Numbered from the stretch's first letter, positions 25,226 through 33,256 are shown. The stretch: 64,000 nucleotides of DNA from an uncultured Lachnospiraceae bacterium (GCA_946554445.1 CAMNSD010000005.1:62001-126000); one strand, 5' to 3'. Program-made: numbers and translations. Notes: generated from the letters alone by a model not told the origin.

Positions 25226-25771
25226 ATGCAGGGTGATTTCAGTTTGATCAGAAAAATGAAGCAGGGTGATGAAATGGCCTTTGATCAGTTTGTCCGTAAA
25301 TATTATGAAAAGATTCTGTTGTACTGTTTTTATCACTGCACGGATCGGGAAGAGGCGCAGGATCTGACACAGGAGACCTTTGTCCGCTTTTTTACGAAAT
25401 TAGCCGTTTATCATTATAGGGGCAAAACATTAAATTATTTATATACCATAGCAAGGAACCTGTGTCAGGATTATTACAAAAAGAAGCGGGAACAGGCGAT
25501 GCCGGACACAGAAGGTATGGCAGAAGGACTTTCAGAAAGTTTTTCAGAATGGCATCAAATGGAAGCAGTTCTCGACAAAATGGTGATAGAGCAGGCACTG
25601 GGACAGTTGCCGGAGAAGTTGCGGGAAATCGTCATATTGTATTATTTTAAAGGACTGAAACTCACAGAAATTTCAGATATCTTACAGATTGGGCTTCCAT
25701 TGGTGAAATATCGTATGAAACAGGCCAGGGGTAGATTGGCAGAACTGTTGAGAAGGGAGGGAGAAGAATGA
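25226..25771 (+). CDS. ECF-type RNA polymerase sigma factor
   Basis: 181 residues with sigma region 2 (FDQFVRKYYEKILLYCFYHCTDREEAQDLTQETFVRFF) and region 4 (ALGQLPEKLREIVILYYFKGLKLTEISDILQIGLPLVKYRMKQARGRL) and no regions 1 or 3, the ECF layout. The ATG at 25226 is 8 nt after GGAAAGG; a GTG at 25217 overlaps that site. It overlaps the next gene by 4 bp (ATGA). Members commonly regulate their own operon in response to envelope signals; here the operon encodes a membrane protein and an ABC transporter. Confidence 0.9.
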   Translation: MQGDFSLIRKMKQGDEMAFDQFVRKYYEKILLYCFYHCTDREEAQDLTQETFVRFFTKLAVYHYRGKTLNYLYTIARNLCQDYYKKKREQAMPDTEGMAEGLSESFSEWHQMEAVLDKMVIEQALGQLPEKLREIVILYYFKGLKLTEISDILQIGLPLVKYRMKQARGRLAELLRREGEE

Positions 25772-26541
25772 GTCGAAAAAAGAGGATGCGGATGGAAGAG
25801 ATAGTGCAAAGCAAAGATTGGATACAGGCAGAAGAGGAAAAGATACAGGAGACCATCCGCATATCCCGCAATGCCTTTTATATGGCTGAGCAGGAACGTA
25901 CACTGTCGTACCAGGAGTTCTTATGGATACAACTGAAAATAATCCCTAAAAAATGGTGGGTATTTCAAGCCTTTCTTCTGCTGGTATTGTTTATGATGTT
26001 AAGGGCTGTACCGGATGTGATGCTGCTCAAAAGGGGCATGGGAGTGGCAGCATCCCTGTTTGTGATTCTGATTATTCCAGAACTGTGGAAGAACAGGGTA
26101 TGCGGCAGTATGGAAATTGAAGCTGTTACGTACTATTCCCTGCGCCAGATTTATGCGGCGAGAATGACACTGTTTGGGATTACAGACATTTTTCTGATCA
26201 CCTTATTCTGTGGTATGGCATCGGTACAACTAGGTTTGGAACTCTCCCAACTGATCATCCAGTTTTTATTCCCGCTTTGTGTGACAGCCTGTATCTGTTT
26301 GGGGATACTGTGCAGCAGATATTTTCTCAGTGAGGCAATGGCAGTTGCTATGTGTTTTTTGTGGAGCGGTATATGGATGCTGATTATCATAAATGACAAT
26401 ATATATGAAAAAATCACGCTGCCCATCTGGTATTCCTTGTTGGGACTGGCGATTCTGTTTCTGGTATCTGCCGTTTACCGTATTATAAAAAATTGTGATC
26501 ATTATCTGGAGGTGGTGTCTGATGGAATTAAAGTTGGATGA
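25768..26541 (+). CDS. Multi-span membrane protein, possible anti-sigma or ABC-2-like subunit
   Basis: 257 residues: a cytoplasmic N-terminus of ~60 residues, rich in charge and containing ETIRISRNAFYMAEQERTLSYQEFLWIQ, then about six membrane segments. No zinc-finger HxxxCxxC typical of ZAS anti-sigmas is present. Its position directly after an ECF sigma gene with a 4-bp overlap suggests it could hold the sigma factor at the membrane. Alternatively it is a second permease-like subunit of the following transporter. It overlaps the ATPase gene by 20 bp. Confidence 0.7.
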   Translation: MSRKKRMRMEEIVQSKDWIQAEEEKIQETIRISRNAFYMAEQERTLSYQEFLWIQLKIIPKKWWVFQAFLLLVLFMMLRAVPDVMLLKRGMGVAASLFVILIIPELWKNRVCGSMEIEAVTYYSLRQIYAARMTLFGITDIFLITLFCGMASVQLGLELSQLIIQFLFPLCVTACICLGILCSRYFLSEAMAVAMCFLWSGIWMLIIINDNIYEKITLPIWYSLLGLAILFLVSAVYRIIKNCDHYLEVVSDGIKVG

Positions 26542-27412
26542 TTTGACAAAAAAATTTGGCAGTTTTACCGCGGTGGATCATATTTCCCTTACCATGACCA
26601 ATGGGGTATATGGTCTGCTCGGCATAAACGGGGCCGGGAAGACAACTCTGATGAGGATGTTGTGTACGCTGCTTCGGCCTACGGAGGGAAATATCTATTG
26701 TAATGGCAGTGATATTTTTGAGATGGACGGTGAATATCGGAGGCTGTTAGGATATCTGCCCCAGGAGTTTGGATTTTATCCTGAATTTACGGTGCATGAT
26801 TATCTTCTTTATATTGCAACGCTAAAAGGAATCCGTCCTGCCGTGGCGAGGAAACGGGTGAGAGAATTGATTTCCCAGGTGGGGCTTACAAATGCGGCTG
26901 GCAAAAAAATGAAAAAGCTTTCCGGCGGTATGAAGCGCAGGGCTGGCATTGCTCAGGCCATGCTCAATGATCCTAAGATACTGATATTGGATGAACCTAC
27001 AGCAGGTCTTGATCCAAATGAGAGGATACGGTTTCGCAATCTGATCAGCGAGCTCTCGGAGGAGAGACTGATACTTCTCTCAACCCATATTGTGTCAGAC
27101 GTGGAGTATATCGCCAATGAGATCTGGCTCATGGGTGAGGGGACGATTTTGCACAGAGGATCTTTGGAGGAAATCATAGCATCCATACCGGAAAACGTCT
27201 GGGAATGTTCTGTGAAAAAGGACCAGATAGCAGCTATAATGCGTAACTATAAGATTTCCAATATGAAAACAGAGCCGGAAGGTGCGACTTTGCGGATTAT
27301 TTCCCGGGACAGACCGGCGGAATCTGCAAAAAGGACAGAGGCTTCTTTGGAAGATGTGTTTTTATATTATTTTGGAGAAAATGCAAAGAGCGAAGCGGAA
27401 GAAATCGACTGA
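26522..27412 (+). CDS. ABC transporter ATP-binding protein
   Basis: 296 residues. Walker A GINGAGKTT (~residues 32-40), Q-loop (YLPQEFGFYPEFTV), signature LSGGMKRRAGIAQAML, Walker B ILILDEPTAGLDP and H-loop LLSTHIVSDVEYIA. It is a drug/peptide/bacteriocin-type exporter ATPase that needs a separate membrane subunit, presumably the next gene. The ATG at 26522 has GGAGG upstream inside the preceding gene. The stop overlaps the following gene by one base. Confidence 0.93.
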   Translation: MELKLDDLTKKFGSFTAVDHISLTMTNGVYGLLGINGAGKTTLMRMLCTLLRPTEGNIYCNGSDIFEMDGEYRRLLGYLPQEFGFYPEFTVHDYLLYIATLKGIRPAVARKRVRELISQVGLTNAAGKKMKKLSGGMKRRAGIAQAMLNDPKILILDEPTAGLDPNERIRFRNLISELSEERLILLSTHIVSDVEYIANEIWLMGEGTILHRGSLEEIIASIPENVWECSVKKDQIAAIMRNYKISNMKTEPEGATLRIISRDRPAESAKRTEASLEDVFLYYFGENAKSEAEEID

Positions 27413-27432
27413 TGATCTGGAGGGGCAGGAGA

Positions 27433-28656
27433 ATGGTAAGATTTGAAATAAAAAAGATATTTTCCAGAACAGGAAATAAAATTGCGTTATTACTTTTGGC
27501 TGCGTTATTGTCTTTGACATGTTTCCTGACGATTGGAAGCGTAGAATATGTGGATGAGCAGGGAGAATCAGCAAGCGGCATCGGGGCAACGCGGCGTCTG
27601 CGGGAAGATAAGAACCAATGGGCCGGCGAGATTACAGAGGGAGTGCTTTTGAAAGTACTTCAAAAAAATGCTGAGATTAACGCATCAGAGGAGTATTTGT
27701 CCAAAGATGTTCAGGAGAATAACAAGGCGTATGCTAAAAAACAGGGATTTTCCGATATCAGGGATATGCTGAATCATGCATTCACACCTTTTCGGGAGTA
27801 TGATTATTATCGGGTTGACAGTCTGACGGCGGAGGAAATAGCCAAGTTCTATGAACAGCGGGTGATTGTTCTTACGGACTGGTTAAACAGTGATGAGGCT
27901 AAAGACAGATATTCGGAGGAAGAGAAAAACTTTATTATCACAAAATACAGAGAATTACAGACTCCTTTGTATTATGAATATGCAGACGGATGGCAGGCCT
28001 TTGCGGAGTATGCGCCGACAATCATCATGCTGACGGTGTTGCTTTTGGCATTTCCGATAGCGGGTATTTTTGCCAATGAATTTCAGTGTAGGGCGGAATC
28101 CATATTCTTTTCGACCAGACTGGGAAGGAATAAAGCCGTCCTGTCAAAGATATACGCAGGCATATGGATCATCACAGGTATTTATTGGACGGTGATTCTT
28201 TTGTATTCAGTTGTGGTGCTTGGCATATTGGGGACGGATGGGGCAGAATGTGCGATTCAGACAGGTCTTGGCGGCTGGAAGAGCTTCTACAATATCACCT
28301 ATCTGCAGGAGTATTTTTTGATCGTGGGTGGCGGATATCTGGGCAGCCTGTTTATCCTCACACTGGTCATGTTCCTATCAGCTAGGACACATTCCACGGC
28401 ATTGCCAGTCACAGTCCCCTTTATCCTGCTGTTCATTCCTTCCTTCTTGAGCAATCTCCCTGTGTTATCCGAAGCGCTGGGGATTCTGCCGGATCAGCTT
28501 TTACAGATGGGACAGACAGTCTGCATGTTTAATCTGTACCAAGTGGGAAAAACAGTGTTTGGGGCAGTGCCGATCATCATGATTCTGTATCCCGTATTGT
28601 CATGTGCGCTTTTGCCATTATTGTACCATATATATAGTAAAACAGAGATTAAATAA
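27433..28656 (+). CDS. ABC transporter permease (ABC-2 type)
   Basis: About 407 residues. The N-terminal membrane helix (~17-37) is followed by a large extracytoplasmic domain (~residues 40-190, e.g. TREDK-like charged stretch and AEEIAKFYEQRV) and then six or so membrane segments, an architecture typical of ABC-2 exporters of the ABC2_membrane_3 type. The ATG at 27433 is 7 nt after GGAGGGG; an earlier ATG at 27412 overlaps the ATPase stop. Last gene of the sigma-ABC operon, ending 28 bp from the convergent HD-GYP gene. Confidence 0.85.
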   Translation: MVRFEIKKIFSRTGNKIALLLLAALLSLTCFLTIGSVEYVDEQGESASGIGATRRLREDKNQWAGEITEGVLLKVLQKNAEINASEEYLSKDVQENNKAYAKKQGFSDIRDMLNHAFTPFREYDYYRVDSLTAEEIAKFYEQRVIVLTDWLNSDEAKDRYSEEEKNFIITKYRELQTPLYYEYADGWQAFAEYAPTIIMLTVLLLAFPIAGIFANEFQCRAESIFFSTRLGRNKAVLSKIYAGIWIITGIYWTVILLYSVVVLGILGTDGAECAIQTGLGGWKSFYNITYLQEYFLIVGGGYLGSLFILTLVMFLSARTHSTALPVTVPFILLFIPSFLSNLPVLSEALGILPDQLLQMGQTVCMFNLYQVGKTVFGAVPIIMILYPVLSCALLPLLYHIYSKTEIK

Positions 28657-28684
28657 CGAACTAAATACAGGCAGGGAGCGAGGC

Positions 28685-29743
28685 TTAGTAGATTGCCGCA
28701 ATTGTAAGTTCAGGCTGGCGGGAAAGGTCAATCTTTTCACCATCCGCTTTCTGCAACAGAGGTCTGGCCAGGTAAGCCTTATTGATTTCTACAATTTCAG
28801 CCTCCACATCATTATTGAGCCGCACATTGAAGTGAAGCTGTGTGGAAGCGATATGGTAGAGAATAGGCCGGAGAATAGCTTCGTCGTATTTCGAATAACC
28901 GTCCCGCTCAAAGTTCTCGATCACCTGGAAAGGATTTAAGGACTGGCGGTAGGTCCTGGCGGAAGTCATGGCTTCATAGGCGTCTATGACGGCGATGTAT
29001 TTGGCAAAGATATCAATTTTGTCACTGCGGAGTTTGGAAGGGTAGCCGGAACCATCACAGCGTTCGTGGTGCATGAGGGTGGCCTTGATCACATGTTCGT
29101 TTAAATGCTGGTCCTTCAAGAGATTGAAGCCTAACATGGTATGCGTTTTTAATTTGGCAAAATCCAGGTCGGTCAGTTTATCCGGTTTCCAGAGAAGTTC
29201 CTGGGGCAGTTCCAGTTTGCCGATGTCATAGAAAAAGCCGCACTGTATCAAGAGGAAAATGTCTTCCTTGGAGAGTTTCCACCAAGTACCGAACACCCCA
29301 GCAATCAGGGCGGAGTTTAAACAGTGGGCGTGCGTCATATCGTCTTCCCGGGGCAGCATGTTATATAGAAAATCCAGAAGCTGCTCGCCATTTTTGGCGC
29401 AGGACGTGATCTTCACATATAATTCCATCAGTTTATTCATGCGTACCGGGACGCCCTTTTCTACAAAATCCATCATCAGCTGACCGTAGACGGGCATACA
29501 GTCATTATAGGTAAATTCAAAATATTTGAACTCACTGCTGAGCCGCACTTTCTCAAAATGGGTGGTGGCATAGTCAATTTCTTCCTTGATTGCCACGCAC
29601 ATGATAGAGTGGCGCGCCAGCTTTGCAATCACCTTTTCCGTAATCACGGTATCTTTCGGGAAAATTAGTTCATTCTGATAATTATAGACGTCCTCACCGA
29701 TCACCATATCGTTTTCCAGAGCCATACGAGCAATATTTTTCAT
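28685..29743 (-). CDS. HD-GYP domain protein with altered HD motif
   Basis: 352 residues. The C-terminal two thirds match HD-GYP domains, which hydrolyse cyclic di-GMP: HAHCLNSALIAGVFG, FFYDIGKLELPQELL, LKTHTMLGFNLL, MHHERCDGSGYP (the HHExxDGxGYP signature), AVIDAYEAMTSARTYR. The normally invariant His of the HD pair is Tyr (YDIGK for HDIGK), so metal binding and activity may be reduced or the protein may act as a sensor. N-terminal ~100 residues have an FPKDTVIT opening typical of this group. AGGAGGGG precedes the ATG. It is divergent from the 107-residue gene. Confidence 0.85.
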   Translation of the reverse strand: MKNIARMALENDMVIGEDVYNYQNELIFPKDTVITEKVIAKLARHSIMCVAIKEEIDYATTHFEKVRLSSEFKYFEFTYNDCMPVYGQLMMDFVEKGVPVRMNKLMELYVKITSCAKNGEQLLDFLYNMLPREDDMTHAHCLNSALIAGVFGTWWKLSKEDIFLLIQCGFFYDIGKLELPQELLWKPDKLTDLDFAKLKTHTMLGFNLLKDQHLNEHVIKATLMHHERCDGSGYPSKLRSDKIDIFAKYIAVIDAYEAMTSARTYRQSLNPFQVIENFERDGYSKYDEAILRPILYHIASTQLHFNVRLNNDVEAEIVEINKAYLARPLLQKADGEKIDLSRQPELTIAAIY

Positions 29744-29764
29744 AGGAATCCCCTCCTACTTTTT

Positions 29765-29793
29765 ATGATAGCAGAAAATAATTCTATTGAAAA
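29765..29793 (-). promoter_or_regulatory. Candidate promoter of the HD-GYP gene
   Basis: Minus strand TTTTCA (29793-29788), 17 bp, TATCAT (29770-29765), about 20 bp upstream of the ATG. Confidence 0.45.
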
Positions 29794-29837
29794 CCCTGAA
29801 ATTGATGTGGGTTTTTCTGTTCTATTTTCCAAAATTG

Positions 29838-29846
29838 TGATAAAAT
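29838..29846 (+). promoter_or_regulatory. Extended -10 promoter before the 107-residue gene
   Basis: TGATAAAAT at 29838-29846, embedded in TTGTGATAAAATGG. The same extended -10 recurs at 16657-16667 and 47173-47183. The -35 is weak. Confidence 0.4.
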
Positions 29847-29849
29847 GGA

Positions 29850-29896
29850 CGCAGACTTTATGATTTGGCCAATTTCTTCGCTGATCTGTGTCTGCG
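29850..29896 (+). other. Inverted repeat in the 5' leader
   Basis: CGCAGAC (29850-29856) and GTCTGCG (29890-29896), 33 nt apart, just downstream of the predicted transcription start. It is followed by a small AATCGG/CCGATT hairpin near 29920. Together they occupy the ~120-nt leader of the 29975 gene. No known RNA family recognised. Confidence 0.35.
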
Positions 29897-29974
29897 AAGT
29901 ATAACTCGTAATCGGGCAAAGACCGATTTCTGCATACAAAGTTTGTTCATTATATGATACGATAGGGGAAACAG

Positions 29975-30298
29975 ATGAAATTTTATAAAAATCTCTATAT
30001 TGGGGATACTGTTAAAAAGCCTGATAAAATCGTAAAAAAATTAAAAAAGTATAAGAAGCTGCCGGGGATTTATGTGATTGTCTGTGATGGGACGCGAAAG
30101 CAGCTGGAAATTTACCACAGTCTGATGTTACAGCAGTGGTACTATAAAGAAAATCCGCCGGCAGTCTTGGGAATCGCTGGCAGCCAGGAGGAGGCCTTTG
30201 CATTGATACAGAAGATTGCGCAGGAGGCCTTGGAGGCGACTGGAGAGGCCAATTTGGCCGTTTATCTTGGCGTGGATGATGAGAGTCGTTTTGAATAA
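29975..30298 (+). CDS. Hypothetical protein, 107 aa
   Basis: A small soluble protein, basic at the N-terminus (KKPDKIVKKLKKYKKLPG) and acidic at the C-terminus. The alternating strand/helix pattern (GIYVIVCDGTRKQLEIYHS...PPAVLGIAGSQEEAFALIQKI) suggests a compact alpha/beta fold. No known domain recognised. It precedes the DUF2953-GerW pair and may share their transcript. Start ATG at 29975 after AGGGGAAAC. Confidence 0.7.
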   Translation: MKFYKNLYIGDTVKKPDKIVKKLKKYKKLPGIYVIVCDGTRKQLEIYHSLMLQQWYYKENPPAVLGIAGSQEEAFALIQKIAQEALEATGEANLAVYLGVDDESRFE

Positions 30299-30372
30299 AG
30301 GGGCATGGAAGGCGTAGACGACATCAAAAGAGTCGTATTCTTTCTAATGCACAGTAGTTGTTTGGAGAAAAT

Positions 30373-31425
30373 ATGCTACATATCATATTGCTTATTTTAA
30401 AAATCATAGGGATTGTGCTTCTATGTATCATAGGAGTTATCATACTGGTGTTGATTGGCATCCTTTTCGTACCGGTGCGTTATCGTATTGAAGTCACGCG
30501 AAAGGAAGGAGAGGACGAACCGCCGGTAGTTGTGCGGGTGAAAGTCACCTGGCTGCTGCATTTGTTGAATATTTTAATACGGTATCCGGCTGAGACGCTG
30601 GTGCGGGTGCGGCTGACGATCATTACCATACTGAAAATACCGTTTCAGAAAGAACAGAACAATCAGGAAGATGATGAAACGCAGAATAAATTAAAGCAAG
30701 AATCTAAGAATAAGTCTAAGAAAGAAACAAAGAAAAAGAAAGATCCCGAAAAAGATAACATTCAGAAAGGAAAGAAAGAGAGTAAGCAGGGAGAAAAGGT
30801 TTCTGAGGAAGAAATAAAGAAGGAATCGCTGGCAAAGACAGATAAGGCGTCGCAGGAAAAAGACAAGATTCCAACCGTCACAATCAAGGCCATGCATCCG
30901 GAGGAAGAGAGCGATGAGACAAAAGAATCCCCCTCTTTTTGGGACAAGCTGAGGGCTCTGCCGATTATACTGCGACAGATCATTGATAAAATTAAGAGTC
31001 TGTTTGAAAATATACAGTACACAATCCGCAGGTTCTGTGATAGAATAAAATCTATATTGGATAATATACAGTATTATAAGAAACTTGTGGAGAGCGATAC
31101 CTTCCAGAATTCTTTCAGACTCTGTAAGGGAGAACTGGTTACAATCCTAAAGAGTTTAAGACCGCAGAAGTTTGAGGTCCAACTGATCGTGGGGATGGAT
31201 GATCCGGCGACGACAGGGGAAATATTGGCGGTCTGCGGCATGTTGTATCCGTTGTTAGGCGGGCATGTGGATGTGGCCGGCGACTTTGAGAGGAAGCGTA
31301 TCGAAGGCCGTGTGTTTATCAAAGGGAAAATCAGGACTTGGACTTTCCTGCGAGCGGCGGTACGGATTTATTTCAATAAAGATATCAAGAGATTACTCAG
31401 GTTATTGAAAAAGGAGGCAGCATAA
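30373..31425 (+). CDS. DUF2953 domain protein (YtfI-like)
   Basis: 350 residues. One long N-terminal hydrophobic segment (~residues 3-30), then FVPVRYRIEV and a first half-domain. A Lys/Glu-rich low-complexity linker (~95-175) comes next, followed by the DUF2953 half (RPQKFEVQLIVGMDDPATTGEILAVCGMLYPLLGGHVDVAGDFE). In Bacillus the YtfI homologue lies next to YtfJ/GerW, exactly as here, and the two are linked to spore germination. The ATG at 30373 has TTTGGAG 6 nt upstream; TTG 30358 is an alternative. The stop overlaps the gerW start by one base (TAATG). Confidence 0.85.
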   Translation: MLHIILLILKIIGIVLLCIIGVIILVLIGILFVPVRYRIEVTRKEGEDEPPVVVRVKVTWLLHLLNILIRYPAETLVRVRLTIITILKIPFQKEQNNQEDDETQNKLKQESKNKSKKETKKKKDPEKDNIQKGKKESKQGEKVSEEEIKKESLAKTDKASQEKDKIPTVTIKAMHPEEESDETKESPSFWDKLRALPIILRQIIDKIKSLFENIQYTIRRFCDRIKSILDNIQYYKKLVESDTFQNSFRLCKGELVTILKSLRPQKFEVQLIVGMDDPATTGEILAVCGMLYPLLGGHVDVAGDFERKRIEGRVFIKGKIRTWTFLRAAVRIYFNKDIKRLLRLLKKEAA

Positions 31426-31817
31426 TGGCAGAGAATAATTTTGCAGGTGTGATAGAATCCCTGATGAAGGGAATGAACGCTGTGATTGGTACCAAGACGG
31501 TGGTGGGTGATGCCACACAGGTGGGTGATACCATTATCTTACCGTTAGTGGATGTGAGTTTCGGCGTAGGCGCCGGTGCCAGCGCCGGAGATAAAAAGAA
31601 TGGCGGCGGCGGTGGATTTTCTGCAAAGATGACGCCCAGTGCTGTGCTTGTGATCAAGAATGGTTCCACAAAGCTGGTCAATATCAAGAATCAGGATACA
31701 GTTACCAAGGTGCTTGACATGATTCCGGATATTGTGGAGAAATTTACGGCGCCGAAGGAAGAGATGATCGAAGATGACGCGGCAGTGGATATTGCTTTCC
31801 CGGAGCAGGACAAGTAA
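31425..31817 (+). CDS. gerW: GerW/YtfJ family sporulation protein
   Basis: 130 residues. Family proteins are made in the developing spore and needed for normal germination or lysozyme response of the spore. Diagnostic segments: ESLMKGMNAVIGTKTVVGDATQVGDTIILPLVDVSFGVGAGAS, a Gly-rich loop (KNGGGGGFSAKMTPSAVLVI), and a C-terminal VTKVLDMIPDIVEKF. The order DUF2953-gerW matches endospore formers. The presence of this gene suggests the organism carries a sporulation programme. Confidence 0.92.
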   Translation: MAENNFAGVIESLMKGMNAVIGTKTVVGDATQVGDTIILPLVDVSFGVGAGASAGDKKNGGGGGFSAKMTPSAVLVIKNGSTKLVNIKNQDTVTKVLDMIPDIVEKFTAPKEEMIEDDAAVDIAFPEQDK

Positions 31818-31889
31818 GGTCGGGTTTCAGAATCATTTTTTGCAAAGGAACATATAGTATAGTAAAAGCGTAAACAGGGATAGCAGCAT

Positions 31890-32030
31890 ATGAAGAAAAT
31901 GATCGGGTTTGTCGCCCTTTGTGTCGCCTGCGGAATGTTAGTCATGCTTTTTTTGACGAACCGGTTTGTGGGACTTGTGCTGATCGTCCTGCTTATGCTG
32001 ATTGGGTACAATTTTTTTTGCTGTGATTAA
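31890..32030 (+). CDS. Small two-helix membrane protein, 46 aa
   Basis: From ATG 31890 to TAA 32028-32030: a basic start MKKMIGF, a hydrophobic helix, a short T-N-R-F turn, a second hydrophobic helix, and a C-terminal FFCCD. AACAGGGA lies upstream. It sits between gerW and the J-domain gene, in the same direction. No family recognised; the cysteine-ended hairpin topology is the main visible feature. Confidence 0.55.
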   Translation: MKKMIGFVALCVACGMLVMLFLTNRFVGLVLIVLLMLIGYNFFCCD

Positions 32031-32069
32031 CGTCTGATACCGGACGCATCTGATATGATAAGGAGTACT

Positions 32070-32609
32070 ATGGAAAAATTTGAGGAGATACTGGTGCACG
32101 GCTCCGAAGATGAACTGCAGGAGTTGAAGTCCTGGCTTTTTCGGGAGAATATCCGTCTTGCAACGGCCGCGAAAGAACTGGAGAATATGCAGGAGAAGTT
32201 TCTGCAGGAAAAGGTGCAGTTTCAGGAAGAAATGAAGGTTTTAAACCGTAAGATATCCAGTGAACAACAGCGGCTGAAAGAAGACAGCCAGTTTTTTGCA
32301 AAGAAACTGGAGATTTTGCAGAATGGGTTCCAGCAGCTTGATATCGACCGCAGGCGTCTTGACAAGGAATGGGCCAGGCTTGCGGCGGAAAAAGAATTTT
32401 TGGAGGAGCACAGTGTATACGAGGGGATATCGGAGGTGTCCGTGTTTTTCCATGGAGTGAAAAATCCTCTGACGCTTAAGAAACGTTATAAGGATCTGAC
32501 AAAGATTTTTCATCCGGACAACCTGGCTGGAGATACGGAGATCATTCAGAGGATCAACAGGGAGTACGAGAATCTGAAGAGAGAGTATGAGGGATTTAAA
32601 CAGGCATAA
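32070..32609 (+). CDS. J-domain protein with N-terminal coiled coil
   Basis: 179 residues. The first ~115 residues form a continuous amphipathic coiled coil (ELKSWLFRENIRLATAAKELENMQEKF...). The last ~55 residues resemble a DnaJ domain including HPD (LTLKKRYKDLTKIFHPDNLAGDTEIIQRINREYENLKREYEGF), which activates DnaK/Hsp70 ATPase. No Gly/Phe or zinc regions, so it is a class C-like co-chaperone or a J-like structural protein. The ATG at 32070 follows AAGGAG. A palindromic element begins 4 bp after its stop. Confidence 0.75.
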   Translation: MEKFEEILVHGSEDELQELKSWLFRENIRLATAAKELENMQEKFLQEKVQFQEEMKVLNRKISSEQQRLKEDSQFFAKKLEILQNGFQQLDIDRRRLDKEWARLAAEKEFLEEHSVYEGISEVSVFFHGVKNPLTLKKRYKDLTKIFHPDNLAGDTEIIQRINREYENLKREYEGFKQA

Positions 32610-32612
32610 AAA

Positions 32613-32655
32613 AATCGAGCAAAGCTCGATTACGAGATCCGCTCCGCGGACTCGG
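32613..32655 (+). repeat. Intergenic palindromic element, copy 1 (modules B+A)
   Basis: Module B: AATCGAGC/GCTCGATT hairpin at 32613-32631. Module A: CGAGATCCGC-TCC-GCGGACTCGG at 32633-32655. It lies immediately after the J-domain gene, convergent with rpmB. One of several related elements in this window. Confidence 0.75.
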
Positions 32656-32718
32656 ATAATCGGATAAGCGGAAGAATAAGACTTGCTTCGTAGCTGTGGA
32701 TAAGTGGAAGGAATATAA

Positions 32719-32746
32719 AAAGACCAGTCCGGACGGATTGGTCTTT
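32719..32746 (-). terminator. rpmB terminator
   Basis: 12-bp stem (32719-32730 with 32735-32746, one G-U pair), 4-nt loop, T-rich tail on the minus strand, 28 bp past the rpmB stop. Confidence 0.8.
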
Positions 32747-32773
32747 CGTACATTTGTTATCAGATTACGAAGA

Positions 32774-32959
32774 TTAGGCGCGCTCTACCTTGCCAGATCT
32801 TAAACAACGTGTACATACGTGCAGTCTTTTGCTAGCGCCATTTACTTTACATTTCACATTCTGGATATTGGAATTCCAAATTCTGTTAGATCTTCTATGA
32901 GAATGGCTTACGTTATTTCCGAAATGAGCGCCCTTACCACAAATATCACATTTAGCCAT
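32774..32959 (-). CDS. rpmB: 50S ribosomal protein L28
   Basis: 61 residues, the normal length of the zinc-ribbon (C+) form: MAKCDICGKGAHFGNNVSHSHRRSNRIW with CxxC at 4-7, and CTRCLRSGKV carrying the second CxxC. GAGGAGG lies a few bases upstream. It is transcribed divergently from the Asp23/FakA genes, the arrangement seen in many Firmicutes (rpmB-yloU-yloV). Its ~140-nt leader contains palindromic repeats. Confidence 0.97.
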   Translation of the reverse strand: MAKCDICGKGAHFGNNVSHSHRRSNRIWNSNIQNVKCKVNGASKRLHVCTRCLRSGKVERA

Positions 32960-32997
32960 CTTTGCACCTCCTCACGATTCTTGGTTATGTCTTATGC

Positions 32998-33088
32998 CCG
33001 AGGCCGCGGAGCGAATCTCACAATTGAGAAATTTCCCGGTTATTTTCCGAGGCCGCGAAGCGGAGCTCGAATCGAGCAACGCTCGATT
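32998..33088 (-). repeat. Intergenic palindromic element, copy 2 (A + A + B) in the rpmB leader
   Basis: Two module A copies (32998-33019 and 33047-33069) and a module B hairpin (AATCGAGC-AAC-GCTCGATT, 33070-33088). They fall inside the predicted 5' leader of rpmB. Confidence 0.7.
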
Positions 33089-33102
33089 TATGCAACATTT
33101 GT

Positions 33103-33131
33103 ATAATAGCAGAAAGCAGAACATAATGCAA
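33103..33131 (-). promoter_or_regulatory. rpmB promoter
   Basis: Minus strand TTGCAT (33131-33126), 17 bp, TATTAT (33108-33103). The predicted start near 33096 gives a leader of about 137 nt. Confidence 0.5.
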
Positions 33132-33192
33132 GCATTAATTACATATTTTGGGCATAAAATTTATGCTGTTGGTAAATATAGTATATTTTTTG

Positions 33193-33221
33193 TTTCATTT
33201 TTTGGTATATCGGGTTATAAT
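33193..33221 (+). promoter_or_regulatory. Promoter of the Asp23-like/FakA operon
   Basis: Perfect -10 TATAAT (33216-33221) with a weak -35 TTTCAT (33193-33198) 17 bp upstream, 36 bp before the ATG at 33257. Confidence 0.5.
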
Positions 33222-33256
33222 AGCAATATATGTTTAGAATAATAAGGAGGTAATCT

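Noticed and set aside
29850..29896. tRNA-like fold in the HD-GYP/29975 gap
   Set aside because: The inverted repeat is too short and no cloverleaf, T-loop or CCA end fits.
32613..33088. CRISPR array
   Set aside because: The repeats are palindromic, unevenly spaced, and sit in different gaps without uniform spacers; no cas genes.
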